From contig DAISIR010000001.1 of the NCBI GenBank assembly GCA_036821905.1, positions 186,001 through 250,000 on the forward strand: a stretch of 64,000 bases of DNA, given 5' to 3'. The notes under the pieces are model-generated. The model made no database searches. It worked only from the letters and a program-made list of their open reading frames with translations, and was not told the origin of the DNA. The DNA comes from Brooklawnia sp937867175 (GTDB lineage Bacteria > Actinomycetota > Actinomycetes > Propionibacteriales > Propionibacteriaceae). Below, one piece after another: positions 8,299-17,525 of this stretch; position 1 is the first letter of the stretch, and each line of letters starts with the position of its first letter. The translations under genes were made by a program, and so were the position numbers.

Positions 8299-8312
8299 GA
8301 GGTGATCCGACG
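8297..8312 (+). promoter_or_regulatory. Ribosome binding site and apparent ACG start of udgB
   Basis: AGGAGGTGATCC (8297-8308) matches the 16S anti-SD almost perfectly. The only in-frame codon at normal spacing (7 nt after AGGAGG) is ACG at 8310-8312. The GTG inside the SD is out of frame and meets TGA after 12 codons, and no in-frame ATG, GTG or TTG occurs between the SD and the conserved N terminus. Confidence 0.55.
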
Positions 8313-9134
8313 TCGACCCACACACTGCCGCACCCTCTGACCGGCCAGGAATTCCAGTCACCGGTGCCAGCCGGCAGCGGCTGGCCCGATGACCCCGCCA
8401 CCTCCAGCACACCGGTTGCCACCACGGACGCCGAAGTCACCCGGTTGGCGGGGTCGGCGGCGTCGTTAGCCGAGCTCAGCGCCCGGATCAGCGTCTGCCG
8501 GGCCTGCCCGCAGCTGGTGGCCTGGCGTGAAACCGTGGCCACTAGCAAGCGCCGATCGTTCGCCGACCAGCCGTATTGGGGACGACCGGTGCCGTCCTTC
8601 GGCGACGCGGAACCCCGAGTCCTGGTCATCGGGCTCGCCCCGGCCGCGCACGGCGGCAACCGGACCGGGCGAATGTTCACCGGCGACCGCTCCGGCGATT
8701 GGCTCTATGCCGCGCTGCACCGGGCAGGCTACGCCAGCCAGCCGACCGCAGTGGCGGCCGGCGACGGGCAACGACTCGTCGGGGCACGCCTGGTGGCCCC
8801 CGTGCGCTGCGCGCCACCCGACAACAAACCGACGCCGACCGAGCGCGCCTACTGCGGGCACTGGTTGGACCGGGAGTTGCAGTTGGCCGAGACCGTGGAG
8901 TCGATCCTCGTCCTGGGGGGGATCGGATGGCAGGCGCTGCATGCCGCAGCGATGCGGATCGGCTGGGATGTGCCGCGGCCGCGCGTCGCTTTCGGCCACG
9001 GCGTGCAGACCGTCTTCACGGCACCCGGCGGACGCCGCGTGCAGGTGGTCGGCTGCTACCACGTGTCGCAGCAGAACACGTTCACTGGGAGGCTGACCCA
9101 GGCCATGCTGGACGAGGTCGTCGCCCGGCTCTGA
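8310..9134 (+). CDS. Type-5 uracil-DNA glycosylase (UdgB family, Fe-S cluster)
   Basis: About 274 residues. The N-terminal HPLTGQEFQSPVPAGSGWP is like the start of mycobacterial UdgB. C63 and C66 in CRACP plus two later cysteines (in RCAPPDN and RAYC) would hold the 4Fe-4S cluster. Motif A, GLAPAAHGGNRTGRMFTGD (about 109-126), has the Ala/Asn-rich active-site loop of family 5 rather than the GQDPYH of family 1, and motif B is HVSQQNTFTGRL. The enzyme excises uracil and some oxidised or deaminated bases from DNA. The start appears to be ACG behind a perfect ribosome site (see 8297-8312), so translation may be low or the base may be an error. Confidence 0.88.
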   Translation, partial: TSTHTLPHPLTGQEFQSPVPAGSGWPDDPATSSTPVATTDAEVTRLAGSAASLAELSARISVCRACPQLVAWRETVATSKRRSFADQPYWGRPVPSFGDAEPRVLVIGLAPAAHGGNRTGRMFTGDRSGDWLYAALHRAGYASQPTAVAAGDGQRLVGARLVAPVRCAPPDNKPTPTERAYCGHWLDRELQLAETVESILVLGGIGWQALHAAAMRIGWDVPRPRVAFGHGVQTVFTAPGGRRVQVVGCYHVSQQNTFTGRLTQAMLDEVVARL

Positions 9135-9213
9135 TCGGTTCGTCACCACAGTGGATCTTGCCGTGGGTCACGCTGGCGACGGCGCCGAGACCTTGGCGCA
9201 GTGTCAGCGACCG

Positions 9214-10239
9214 CTACTTCAGCAGATCGAGCAGCGCCTGCGGGTCACCCCGGAAACGTCCGAGGTTCTCAGTGCCAGCGCTCAGCGACTCCAGCACGTC
9301 GGTCAGCATTCGATTGACTGGGGTGGGGACGCCGAGCTTCTCGCCGTGGGCCGCGACTGCACCGTTCAACCAACGCACCTCGGTCTGGCCACGTCCGGAG
9401 TGCAGGTCGATGTGGAAACTCGGCATCTTGTCGCCTCGCCCTGCCCCGAGTGCCCTGGTGAGCAACGGCTGGGCGACAAGGCGCGGCACCCGCTCGGCGG
9501 CCAACGCGAGCAGCCGGACCGGTGTCCCGGGCAGGTTGACCGGGCGGTGACCGAGCGCGCGCATCACAGCCAGGCACTCGCGCAGCACGGCGACCTCGAT
9601 CTGATAGCTGCGTCGGTCAGCGAACAGTGCTCCGACCGGCATGTCGAGAATGGCCGAGGTGGCGTTGCCGGTCAGGTTGGTGAGCAGCTTGCTCCACTTC
9701 ATGGGCCCAGCTTCGGGGAAGGTTCGCGCGTCCAACCCTGCTTCGTTCAAGGCCTCGACGAGCGGGCCGACCAGCGGATGCCCGAGCGCCACGCCCAGGC
9801 CACGGTGCTTCTCCTCGACGATCTCACCCAGCCGCGGCTTGCTGACGGCGCTGGTCACGGTGCCGGACAAGACCCGGCCGGGCCCCACGATGCCGGCGAT
9901 GGTTGCTTCGTTGTCGACCCCGTTCTGCAAGGTGAGGATCGGCGGCACCGGTCGTGCAGTGTCCACTAACGCCTGAACCGCGGGCGCGGTGTCGAAGCTC
10001 TTCAACGCCACCACCACGAGGTCGGGCGAGCATAGGTCCAGGGCTTCGGCGGTGGAGCTGAAGTACTGCGCGGTCTGCACCGAACGCTGCTCGCCACCGA
10101 TGTGCAGCACCAGCCCGCGCTCACTCAGTTGCGCCGCCACGTCCGGCCGTTCGGTGAAGCACACACGGTGCCCACCAGCGGCCAACGAGCCGCCCACGTA
10201 GGTGCCGATAGCTCCGGCGCCCAAGAACAGGAATTTCAT
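9214..10239 (-). CDS. panE: 2-dehydropantoate 2-reductase (ketopantoate reductase)
   Basis: A 341-residue ApbA/PanE-family NADPH enzyme that reduces ketopantoate to pantoate in CoA biosynthesis. The N terminus has the Rossmann loop FLGAGAIGTYVGG (about residues 5-17). KSFDT, LQNGVDNE and the KLLTNLTGNATSA helix follow, holding the catalytic Lys and the Asn pair. The ATG overlaps the stop of the helicase gene by 4 bp (ATGA), so it is translated behind it. Many PanE homologues reduce other 2-keto acids, so the exact substrate is not certain. Confidence 0.85.
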   Translation of the reverse strand: MKFLFLGAGAIGTYVGGSLAAGGHRVCFTERPDVAAQLSERGLVLHIGGEQRSVQTAQYFSSTAEALDLCSPDLVVVALKSFDTAPAVQALVDTARPVPPILTLQNGVDNEATIAGIVGPGRVLSGTVTSAVSKPRLGEIVEEKHRGLGVALGHPLVGPLVEALNEAGLDARTFPEAGPMKWSKLLTNLTGNATSAILDMPVGALFADRRSYQIEVAVLRECLAVMRALGHRPVNLPGTPVRLLALAAERVPRLVAQPLLTRALGAGRGDKMPSFHIDLHSGRGQTEVRWLNGAVAAHGEKLGVPTPVNRMLTDVLESLSAGTENLGRFRGDPQALLDLLK

Positions 10240-11978
10240 CGCTTCCCCTTCTGCCGCGGCTTGCGCTGCGCGCTTTCGCGCTCCAACTCGATGAGCCTGC
10301 CCGAGATGCGGGTGCCTCGCAACGCGTCCCAGGCTTCTTGGGGAAGCTTGGCGGGCAACTCGACAAGGGTGTGGTCGGCACGGATGTCGATGCGTCCGAA
10401 GTCTTCGCGCCGCAAGCCGCCCTCGTTGGCCAGTGCACCCACCACTTGGCGTGGCGTGACCTTGTGGCGCCGTCCGACTGCCATCCGATAGGTCGCCGTA
10501 GGTCCGGACGCCTCGCCCCGCTGCTTGCGCTCGCGCGGTTCATCACGATCCCGTTCGCTGCGTCCGGTTGAGTCGGGGTAATCCCGGCGTGGTCGCTCAA
10601 GCTCGGGGTCAAGCAGCATCGGCTCCTCACCCTGCAGAATGGACGCCAGCGCGGCGGCCACGTCCACCTCGGGCACGTCGTACTCGTTGACATAGTGGCT
10701 GACCACATCGCAGAAGAAGGCGATGCGTTCGGTGTTCGACCTGGCCTCGGTGATCGCGTCGTCGAATCGACTCAGCCGGGTGGCGTTGATGTCCTCGGCG
10801 GTCGGCAGGTTCATCTGGGTCAAGGTCTGCCGGGTGGCGCGTTCGATGGCCCGCAACAGGTGCCGTTCGCGGGGAGTGACGAACGAGATCGCCTGACCGC
10901 TGCGGCCGGCGCGGCCGGTGCGTCCGACCCGGTGGACGTAGGACTCGGTGTCGGTCGGGATGTCGAAGTTCACCACGTGGCTGATTCGGTCCACATCGAG
11001 CCCGCGGGCGGCCACGTCGGTGGCGACCAGGATGTCGAGCCGGCCCGACTTGAGCTGACCGATCGTCCGCTCGCGCTGCACCTGCGCGATGTCGCCGTTG
11101 ATCGCGGCAGCCGAGAACCCGCGCGCCCGCAGCTTCTCGGCGAGGGTCTCGGTGTCGTTCTTGGTGCGGACGAAGACGATCATCCCCTCGAAGTTCTCCA
11201 CTTCGAGGATCCGGGTCAGCGCGTCCACCTTCTGCGGGTAGGCCACCATCAGGTAGCGGTGGGTGACGTTCGGTGCGGTGGCGGTGCTGCCCTTGACCGT
11301 CACCTCGACCGGATCGGTCAGGTACTTCTGCGAGAGTGCCCGGATCTGCCTAGGCATCGTCGCCGAGAACAACGCCACCTGCTTGTCGTCGGGGGTATCG
11401 GCGAGGATCTGCTCGACGTCCTCGGCGAAGCCCATGCTGAGCATCTCGTCGGCTTCGTCCAAGACCAGGAAGCGCAGTTGGGTGAGGTCGAGGGTGCCCT
11501 TGTCGAGGTGGTCCATGATGCGGCCGGGGGTCCCGACGATGACGTGGACTCCGCGTGCCAGCGCGCTCAACTGGACGCCGTAGCCCTGCCCACCGTAGAC
11601 CGGCAGCAGCCGGACCCCCTTCAGGTGGGCGGAGTACTGCTCGAACGCCTCGGCAACCTGCAAGGCCAGTTCGCGGGTCGGCGCGAGGACCAGCGCCTGC
11701 GGCGTCTTCTGCTTCAGGTCCAATCGGCTGAGAATCGGAAGTGCGAAGGCGGCCGTCTTGCCGGTACCCGTCTGGGCCAGGCCCACCACATTGCGGCCCG
11801 CCAGCAGCGCGGGAATGGTCTCGGCCTGGATCGGGGTGGGACGCTCATATCCGAGGTCGCGCAGCGCCTTGGTGAGCCGCTCCCCCAACCCGAGTTCGGC
11901 GAAGGCATGCCTGTCATCAGGCTGGTCGTCAGTCACCTGGTCATCGGTCGGTTCTTGGCCAACCTCGTCTTCGATCAC
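10236..11978 (-). CDS. deaD: DEAD-box ATP-dependent RNA helicase (DeaD/CsdA type)
   Basis: A 580-residue protein with all helicase motifs: the Q motif region (F..LGL..., then RPTPIQ), motif I AQTGTGKT, Ia PTRELA, II DEAD, III SAT, IV VFVRTK, V ATDVAARGLD and VI HRVGRTGR. The C-terminal region from about 490 (YRMAVGRRHKVTPRQVVGAL) is a DbpA-type RNA-binding domain, followed by a basic tail. It would unwind structured RNA in ribosome assembly or mRNA turnover. It starts with GTG at 11978 and is followed by panE with a 4-bp overlap. Confidence 0.92.
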   Translation of the reverse strand: MIEDEVGQEPTDDQVTDDQPDDRHAFAELGLGERLTKALRDLGYERPTPIQAETIPALLAGRNVVGLAQTGTGKTAAFALPILSRLDLKQKTPQALVLAPTRELALQVAEAFEQYSAHLKGVRLLPVYGGQGYGVQLSALARGVHVIVGTPGRIMDHLDKGTLDLTQLRFLVLDEADEMLSMGFAEDVEQILADTPDDKQVALFSATMPRQIRALSQKYLTDPVEVTVKGSTATAPNVTHRYLMVAYPQKVDALTRILEVENFEGMIVFVRTKNDTETLAEKLRARGFSAAAINGDIAQVQRERTIGQLKSGRLDILVATDVAARGLDVDRISHVVNFDIPTDTESYVHRVGRTGRAGRSGQAISFVTPRERHLLRAIERATRQTLTQMNLPTAEDINATRLSRFDDAITEARSNTERIAFFCDVVSHYVNEYDVPEVDVAAALASILQGEEPMLLDPELERPRRDYPDSTGRSERDRDEPRERKQRGEASGPTATYRMAVGRRHKVTPRQVVGALANEGGLRREDFGRIDIRADHTLVELPAKLPQEAWDALRGTRISGRLIELERESAQRKPRQKGKR

Positions 11979-12044
11979 CCCATGACACTAGTCGGCGTGA
12001 GCGAACAGGTCACCAGTGGGTTGCGCGCAGTTGCATGCGGCTTA

Positions 12045-12659
12045 TCACCGGTAGGCCTCCTGGAGGGTGGCCGGCCTGCGATGCCGCATTTGGACGACGA
12101 CCCCCGACGCGAACAGGACGAGGAAGACGACGTTCAGCCACCAAGGCTGGTCGGCGGGCGCGAGGTCCTCCGGCAGCGCCGGGGACGACGTCAGTTCCGC
12201 CATCAGCAGTGAGATGCCCACAACGATCGCCGAGGCCCCGCCGGAAGCGCTGACCACGACCAGCAGTATCTCGGGCAGGTTAGTGGCAAGGGCGAGGACG
12301 ACCAACAGCAACGCCCCAGCGATACCAACCACAACGTCCACCCACGCCGGCGCGTTGAAGAACGCTGCAATCGCAGCGCCGAGTCCGAAACCGACCGAGG
12401 TCATCACCATCACGACCGCGACCGCGTAGAACGCGTACGAGAGCCAAGTGATCAGCAGTGCACCCACGACTGCCGCGGACCAGCCGATCACGCCGGTCAG
12501 CGGGGGGTCTCCGGTGGCTGCACTGGCCAGTCCCGAGCCGAGGGCGAACCCGACGAAGGCTCCCCAAATCGCGATCACTGTCCGCAGAGCCAGGTAGCCG
12601 CGGAAACAGAAGATGAGCCCGGCGATGATGGCAAGGGCTCCCAGCAGGATTCCTGACAT
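12045..12659 (-). CDS. Small multi-pass membrane protein (DUF4203/TMEM198-like)
   Basis: A 204-residue protein made of about seven hydrophobic helices in close succession (for example GILLGALAIIAGLIFCFRG, then VIAIWGAFVGFALGSGLAS), with glycine-rich helix faces. A short polar loop (about 155-175) comes before the last helix, and the C terminus is basic. The glycine-zipper layout resembles DUF4203 proteins, whose role is unknown. It stands alone, divergent from the gluconokinase gene. Confidence 0.6.
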   Translation of the reverse strand: MSGILLGALAIIAGLIFCFRGYLALRTVIAIWGAFVGFALGSGLASAATGDPPLTGVIGWSAAVVGALLITWLSYAFYAVAVVMVMTSVGFGLGAAIAAFFNAPAWVDVVVGIAGALLLVVLALATNLPEILLVVVSASGGASAIVVGISLLMAELTSSPALPEDLAPADQPWWLNVVFLVLFASGVVVQMRHRRPATLQEAYR

Positions 12660-12818
12660 GTCCCTCCGATGTTGATGACTCCGCCAAGCTTAGATGGGCC
12701 AACCAGCGTCTTCGAACGCGAGTTCGTCGACCAACCCTCACGGTGCAGACTCGCCCCGGGACCGAGCTCGGGGCCCTACGCTGCTGGTGTCAGCATCCAA
12801 CGGAGGGAGCGGTCAACC

Positions 12819-14303
12819 GTGAACGCAGCCAACGACATCATCCTGGGCTTGGATGTCGGGACGACAGCGGCGAAGGCGTCCGCGTTTTCGCTGGACGGGA
12901 AGGTGCGGCTGACCGCGTCCCGCGAATACCCACTGCTCAACCCCCAGCCCGGCTGGCACATCCAGGAGCCGGATGCCATCGCCGAGGGTGTGCTCGAGGC
13001 GATGCGCGATGCGGTCTCGCAGGTGGACGCCACACGGGTGATCGGCATCTCGGTCAGCACCGCCATGCATGGCCTGCTGGGTATCGATTCCGACCTGCGT
13101 CCGGTCACCGAACTGCTCACCTGGGCAGATTCACGCGCTTGGCAGCAGGCGAACATGCTCAACGAGCACGCCACCGGACCTCGTCTGCACTACACCAGTG
13201 GCACCCCGACCCACCCGATGTCGCCGCTGGTCAAGCTGTGCTGGTTCCGCGACGAGCATCCTGACATCCTCCGGCTGACCGACCGCTGGATCGGGTTGAA
13301 GGACTGGGTCCTGGTCAACCTCACCGGTCAGGTGGTCACCGAACTGTCTTGCACGTCCGGCAGCGGGATGCTCGACATGGAGACTGGCGACTGGAATCCG
13401 GAGGCCATCGAATTGACCGGGGTCCGTCGCGATCAGCTGCCCGGAATCCGCGCCACCACCGACACGCTGCCGTTTAGTGCGGACGCCGCCAAGCGAGTCG
13501 GCCTGCCTGCCGGGCTTCCGGTGGTGCTCGGCGCCGGCGACGGCCCATTGGGCAATCTCGGCACCGGCGCGCTGGAGCCTGGCAAGGCCGGCCTGTCGAT
13601 CGGCACCAGCGGCGCGGTGCGCATGGTGGTCCGCAAGCCGGCCGTGGTCTCGGGGCTGTTCTGCTACGCGCTCACCAGGGACGTCTGGGTGGCTGGCGGT
13701 GCGGTCAGCAATGGCGGCCTAGTGCAGCGTTGGCTCACCCAGACCTACGCCCCGGGGTGCGACGACGCCACAGCCTGCCGTCGCGCCGAGACGATCCCGC
13801 CCGGCTCGGACGGACTGGTGATGATCCCCTATCTGGTCGCCGAGCGGGCGTCCTTGTGGGACTCCGAGATCCGCGGTGCTTTCGTGCACGTGCGCCAGGC
13901 GCACACCCCCGACCACTTCCTACGAGCCGGCGTCGAGGGGGTCGCCTACCAGCTGTGGACCATCCTCCGGCGGTTGCGCATGATCAACCGGGTGGACGAG
14001 GTGCGCGCAACCGGTGGGGTCTTCCGCTCGCAGTTGTGGCGGGACGTGGTGGCGGGTGTGTTCAACCGGCCACTCATCGTCACCGGTGCTGCCGAGGGAT
14101 CCGGGCTGGGTGCGGCGATCCTGGGGGCGGTTGCTCTCGGGGTGGTCGACAACCTGCAAGACGGCTACAGCCTGCTTCGCGGCGATTCCGAGGAGACCCG
14201 CATCGTGGTCTCGGAGCAGGCGAAGTCGGTGTACGAAACCATGCATTACCAAGTTCCGCAGATCCTGCAACGGTACGGGCGCCTCGGCGCCGACTTACGC
14301 TGA
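12819..14303 (+). CDS. gntK: Gluconokinase, FGGY family
   Basis: A 494-residue FGGY sugar kinase. It has the phosphate-1 motif LGLDVGTTAAKA at the N terminus, the GTPTHPMSPLVKLCWFRDEH block and the FCYALTRDVWVAGGAVSNGG block. The last two match Bacillus-type gluconokinase (GntK) closely and separate it from xylulokinases and glycerol kinases. The catalytic Asp is in GAGDGPLGN. It phosphorylates D-gluconate to 6-phosphogluconate. I use GTG 12819 because GGAGGGAG lies 9 bp upstream. It heads a run with the UPF0261 and TIM-barrel genes (160-bp and 30-bp gaps). 6-Phosphogluconate would be used by the gnd product of this window. Confidence 0.88.
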   Translation: MNAANDIILGLDVGTTAAKASAFSLDGKVRLTASREYPLLNPQPGWHIQEPDAIAEGVLEAMRDAVSQVDATRVIGISVSTAMHGLLGIDSDLRPVTELLTWADSRAWQQANMLNEHATGPRLHYTSGTPTHPMSPLVKLCWFRDEHPDILRLTDRWIGLKDWVLVNLTGQVVTELSCTSGSGMLDMETGDWNPEAIELTGVRRDQLPGIRATTDTLPFSADAAKRVGLPAGLPVVLGAGDGPLGNLGTGALEPGKAGLSIGTSGAVRMVVRKPAVVSGLFCYALTRDVWVAGGAVSNGGLVQRWLTQTYAPGCDDATACRRAETIPPGSDGLVMIPYLVAERASLWDSEIRGAFVHVRQAHTPDHFLRAGVEGVAYQLWTILRRLRMINRVDEVRATGGVFRSQLWRDVVAGVFNRPLIVTGAAEGSGLGAAILGAVALGVVDNLQDGYSLLRGDSEETRIVVSEQAKSVYETMHYQVPQILQRYGRLGADLR

Positions 14304-14463
14304 CCTTCGCACTTGAACCGCCGATTCGCCGGCGCTGGCCTCCATCGGTCGGCTCGCCGCTCCTCGGGGCGCCGCCAGCCCGCTCAGCCTCCGGACCACG
14401 CCGGTCGGCCCACCGTGTTACGGTGCTTAGCACCCAAACACGGACGGCACGAAGGAGTGAACC

Positions 14464-15684
14464 ATGACGACGGTGGCACTGGTGGGCACTCTCGACACCA
14501 AGGGCGGGGAGTGCTCTTGGCTTGCGCAGCGGCTGAAGGAGAACGGGGTCGACACGATCCTGGTGGATTCGGGCTCCTTCTCAACCAGCCCTTTGGCGGA
14601 CTTCAGCTCAGATGAGGTCATCAAGGCAGCCGGTGAAGATCCCAAGGCGCTACGGCAACGACGACATCGCGGCGAGATGATGACGGTGATGGGTCGCGGG
14701 GCCGCGGCCATCGTGATGCAGCTGTATGAGCAGGGCCGCATCCATGGGCTGCTGTCGATCGGCGGGTCGGGCGGTTCGTCCGTGGCCGCAAGGGTCATGC
14801 AGAGCCTGCCGGTCGGCTTTCCGAAGCTGCTGGTCTCCACCGTGGCCTCCGGCAATGTGGCACCCTACGTCGGCGAGGTGGACGCCACGCTGATGTACTC
14901 GGTGGTCGATGTGGCGGGGCTCAATTCGATCTCCGCGCAGGTCTTCGACAACCCTGCCGCCGGCATCGCGGGCATGGCGAAGGCCTTCCAGGCGCGCCTG
15001 TCGGCGCCTGAAGGCAGCCACGCGCCGCTCATCGGCATCTCGATGTTCGGGCTGACCACCCCGGCAGCCGACGAGGCCCGGGCCACCTTGAACGAACTCG
15101 GCTACGAGTGCTTGGTTTTTCACGCCACCGGCGCCGGCGGCAAGGCCATGGAGAAGTTGGTCGAGTCGAACCTGCTGGCCGGAGTCTGTGATCTGACCAC
15201 CACCGAACTCGCCGACGACCTGGTGGGTGGCGTCCTGACAGCGGGACCCGATCGCCTCGAGATGGCTGGCAAGAAGGGCACGCCGCAGGTAGTCAGCCTG
15301 GGCGCCTTGGACATGGTCAACTTCGGCCCCATGGAGTCGGTTCCGAAGACCTTCGACGGCCGCAACTTCATCGTCCACAACCCGACCGTGACGTTGATGC
15401 GTACCACCACAGATGAACTGGCCGAACTGGGACGCCGGATCGCCCGGAAGCTGGCGTCCGCAACTGGGCCGACCAAGCTGTTCATTCCGCTGAGGGGGCT
15501 GAGTGGCATCGATATCGAAGGCGGCCCCTTCCGCGACGAGGCAGCTGACGAAGCCCTGTTCACCGAGCTGCGCAACGGGCTGAGCGGCACCGACGTCGAA
15601 ATCGTGGAACTCGACCTGCACATCAACGATCCGGGATTCGGCAAGGCAATGGCCGAATCGCTGCACGCCCTCATCAGCCACTGA
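14464..15684 (+). CDS. UPF0261 family protein (Tm-1-like, ATP-binding domain)
   Basis: A 406-residue protein of family UPF0261. The N terminus MTTVALVGTLDTKGGE, the SIGGSGGSSVAARVMQ glycine loop (about residues 99-114) and KLLVSTVASGNVAPYVG are hallmarks. The fold is two Rossmann-like lobes, and the tomato Tm-1 N-terminal domain is the best-studied relative; it binds nucleotide and blocks a viral helicase. The bacterial role is unknown. It is followed after 30 bp by the TIM-barrel gene whose homologue is the other half of plant Tm-1, so the two proteins probably act together. The ribosome site GAAGGAG precedes the ATG. Confidence 0.85.
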   Translation: MTTVALVGTLDTKGGECSWLAQRLKENGVDTILVDSGSFSTSPLADFSSDEVIKAAGEDPKALRQRRHRGEMMTVMGRGAAAIVMQLYEQGRIHGLLSIGGSGGSSVAARVMQSLPVGFPKLLVSTVASGNVAPYVGEVDATLMYSVVDVAGLNSISAQVFDNPAAGIAGMAKAFQARLSAPEGSHAPLIGISMFGLTTPAADEARATLNELGYECLVFHATGAGGKAMEKLVESNLLAGVCDLTTTELADDLVGGVLTAGPDRLEMAGKKGTPQVVSLGALDMVNFGPMESVPKTFDGRNFIVHNPTVTLMRTTTDELAELGRRIARKLASATGPTKLFIPLRGLSGIDIEGGPFRDEAADEALFTELRNGLSGTDVEIVELDLHINDPGFGKAMAESLHALISH

Positions 15685-15714
15685 ACGATCAGCCACCAAC
15701 CCACAGGAGAAGAG

Positions 15715-16548
15715 ATGGAAACCCGTTCACAGATCCTCGATCGGTTCCGCGCCCAGGTGGCTGCGGGTAAACCGATCATCGGTGGCGGAGCCGGCACCGG
15801 CATCACCGCCAAGTCGGCAGAGGCCGGCGGCATCGACCTGCTAGTCATCTACAACTCTGGCCGGTTCCGGATGGCAGGTCGTGGGTCGCTGTCCGGCCTT
15901 CTCGCCTACGGCGACGCGAACGCCATCGTGATGGAGATGGCCAACGAAGTGCTGCCGGTAGTCAAGAAGACCCCGGTGCTGGCCGGGGTCAACGGCACCG
16001 ATCCGTTCCGCGTGATGCCCTACTTCCTGAAGCAGGTCAAGGAGATCGGCTTCGCCGGCATTCAGAATTTCCCGACGGTCGGACTGATCGACGGCGTCTT
16101 CCGGGCCAACCTGGAAGAGACCGGCATGGGATACGGGCCCGAGGTGGACATGATCCGCCTGGCACACGAGATGGACCTGCTGACCTCGCCCTACGTCTTC
16201 GATGTCGACCAGGCCAAGGACATGGCCCGGGCCGGTGCGGACATCCTCGTCCCGCACATGGGCCTGACCACGTCGGGAACCATCGGTGCGCAGACAGCGA
16301 TGACCCTGGAGGACGCGGCCAAGAAAGTTCAGGAACTGGCGGACGCCGCCAAGAGCGTCAATTCGGACATTCTATGCCTGTGCCACGGTGGCCCGATCGC
16401 CAACCCGGCCGACGCCCAGTATGTGCTCGACAATACCGAGGGCATCGTCGGGTTCTACGGCGCCAGTTCCATCGAGCGCTTCCCCACCGAGGTGGGTATC
16501 AGGAAGCAGACCGAGGACTTCAAGGCGATCACCTTCAAGAACAAGTAG
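15715..16548 (+). CDS. Phosphoenolpyruvate hydrolase-like TIM-barrel protein (PF09370 type)
   Basis: A 277-residue single-domain TIM barrel. The N terminus RSQILDRFRAQVAAGKPIIG leads to GGGAGTGITAKSAEAGGIDL. PVLAGVNGTDPF and GFAGIQNFPTVGLIDG follow in mid-sequence, with LCHGGPIANPADAQYVLDN near the end. This matches the family annotated as phosphoenolpyruvate hydrolase-like or TIM-barrel signal transduction proteins, also found as the C-terminal half of plant Tm-1. The reaction in bacteria is not established. It has an AGGAGAAG site and directly follows the UPF0261 gene; a strong terminator ends the operon. Confidence 0.82.
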   Translation: METRSQILDRFRAQVAAGKPIIGGGAGTGITAKSAEAGGIDLLVIYNSGRFRMAGRGSLSGLLAYGDANAIVMEMANEVLPVVKKTPVLAGVNGTDPFRVMPYFLKQVKEIGFAGIQNFPTVGLIDGVFRANLEETGMGYGPEVDMIRLAHEMDLLTSPYVFDVDQAKDMARAGADILVPHMGLTTSGTIGAQTAMTLEDAAKKVQELADAAKSVNSDILCLCHGGPIANPADAQYVLDNTEGIVGFYGASSIERFPTEVGIRKQTEDFKAITFKNK

Positions 16549-16569
16549 GTCGACCCCGACCAGGTACGA

Positions 16570-16610
16570 GTGAGAACCCACGGGTCAGCCGATGGCCCGT
16601 GGGTTCTCAC
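16570..16610. terminator. Bidirectional hairpin terminator between the TIM-barrel gene and prk
   Basis: A perfect 15-bp stem (16570-16584 with 16596-16610) closes an 11-nt loop exactly between two convergent genes. It ends both the gntK-side operon and the RuBisCO operon. Confidence 0.85.
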
Positions 16611-16626
16611 TTGGTGTGGGTCGGCT

Positions 16627-17511
16627 CTACTGCCGGGCGCGTTCCTTCCTGGCGTTGTCTACCAGCCGCCAGATCCACGGGGTGAGGATCAGCTGCATGG
16701 CGAGCGGCATCTTCCCACCCGGGACGACGATGCTGTTCGCCCGCGACATGAACGAACCGTCGATCATCGACAACAGATACGGGAAATCGATGCCACGTGG
16801 GTCGGCGAACCGGATCACGGTCAGGGACTCGTCGGGTGTTGGGATCCAGCTGGCGATGAACGGGTTGGAGGTGTCGACGACCGGGACCCGTTGGAAATTG
16901 ATGTGGGTGTTGCTGAACTGCGGGACGATGTAGTGCACGTAGTCCGGCATCCGGCGCAGAATCGTGTCCGTGACTGCCTCGGTTGAGTAACCACGCTTAG
17001 TGCGATCGCGGTGCAGCTTCTGGATCCATTCCAGGTTGATGATCGGTACCACGCCGATTCGCAGGTCCACATGTCGGGCGACGTCCACCGTGTCGGTCTG
17101 CACGGCACCGTGCAGACCCTCGTAGTAGAGCACGTCGGTGCCGGTCGGCAAGTCCTGCCAAGTGGTGAAGGTACCGGGCGGTTGACGATAGAACGCAGCC
17201 TCTTCGTTGTCGTGGACGTAGTCGCGGATCTTCCCGGTGCCGTCCTCGCCGTATTGCCGGAACAGCGCCTCCAAATCCTCGAAGAGGTTGGCTTCCGGGC
17301 CGAAGTGACTGAATTCGGGCTTGCCGGCGTCCACCACCTCTTGACGGGCCCGCTTCATCCCGGCCCTGTCGTACCGGTGGAAGGCGTCCCCGTGGACGAC
17401 CGAGGCTTTGATTCCCTCACGCAAGAAGATCTGCTGGAAGGTCTCAGTGACCGTGCTGGTCCCGGCACCGGACGAGCCGGTGATCGCGACCACTGGATGC
17501 TTTCGTGACAC
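16627..17511 (-). CDS. cbbP: Phosphoribulokinase (proteobacterial CbbP type)
   Basis: A 294-residue protein, matching the short octameric bacterial PRK class rather than the plant/cyanobacterial one. The P-loop GSSGAGTSTVTETF (about residues 12-25), the DAFHRYDR motif with catalytic Asp (about 42-49), HFGPEANLFEDLE and LYYEGLHGAV with the Walker B region are all present. It converts ribulose-5-P and ATP to ribulose-1,5-bisphosphate, the RuBisCO substrate. It is the last gene of the cbbM, cbbF-like, cbbP operon, 14 bp after the cbbF-like stop. All active-site motifs I can check are intact. Confidence 0.95.
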   Translation of the reverse strand: MSRKHPVVAITGSSGAGTSTVTETFQQIFLREGIKASVVHGDAFHRYDRAGMKRARQEVVDAGKPEFSHFGPEANLFEDLEALFRQYGEDGTGKIRDYVHDNEEAAFYRQPPGTFTTWQDLPTGTDVLYYEGLHGAVQTDTVDVARHVDLRIGVVPIINLEWIQKLHRDRTKRGYSTEAVTDTILRRMPDYVHYIVPQFSNTHINFQRVPVVDTSNPFIASWIPTPDESLTVIRFADPRGIDFPYLLSMIDGSFMSRANSIVVPGGKMPLAMQLILTPWIWRLVDNARKERARQ

Positions 17512-17525
17512 GTGCCTCTCCCCTG

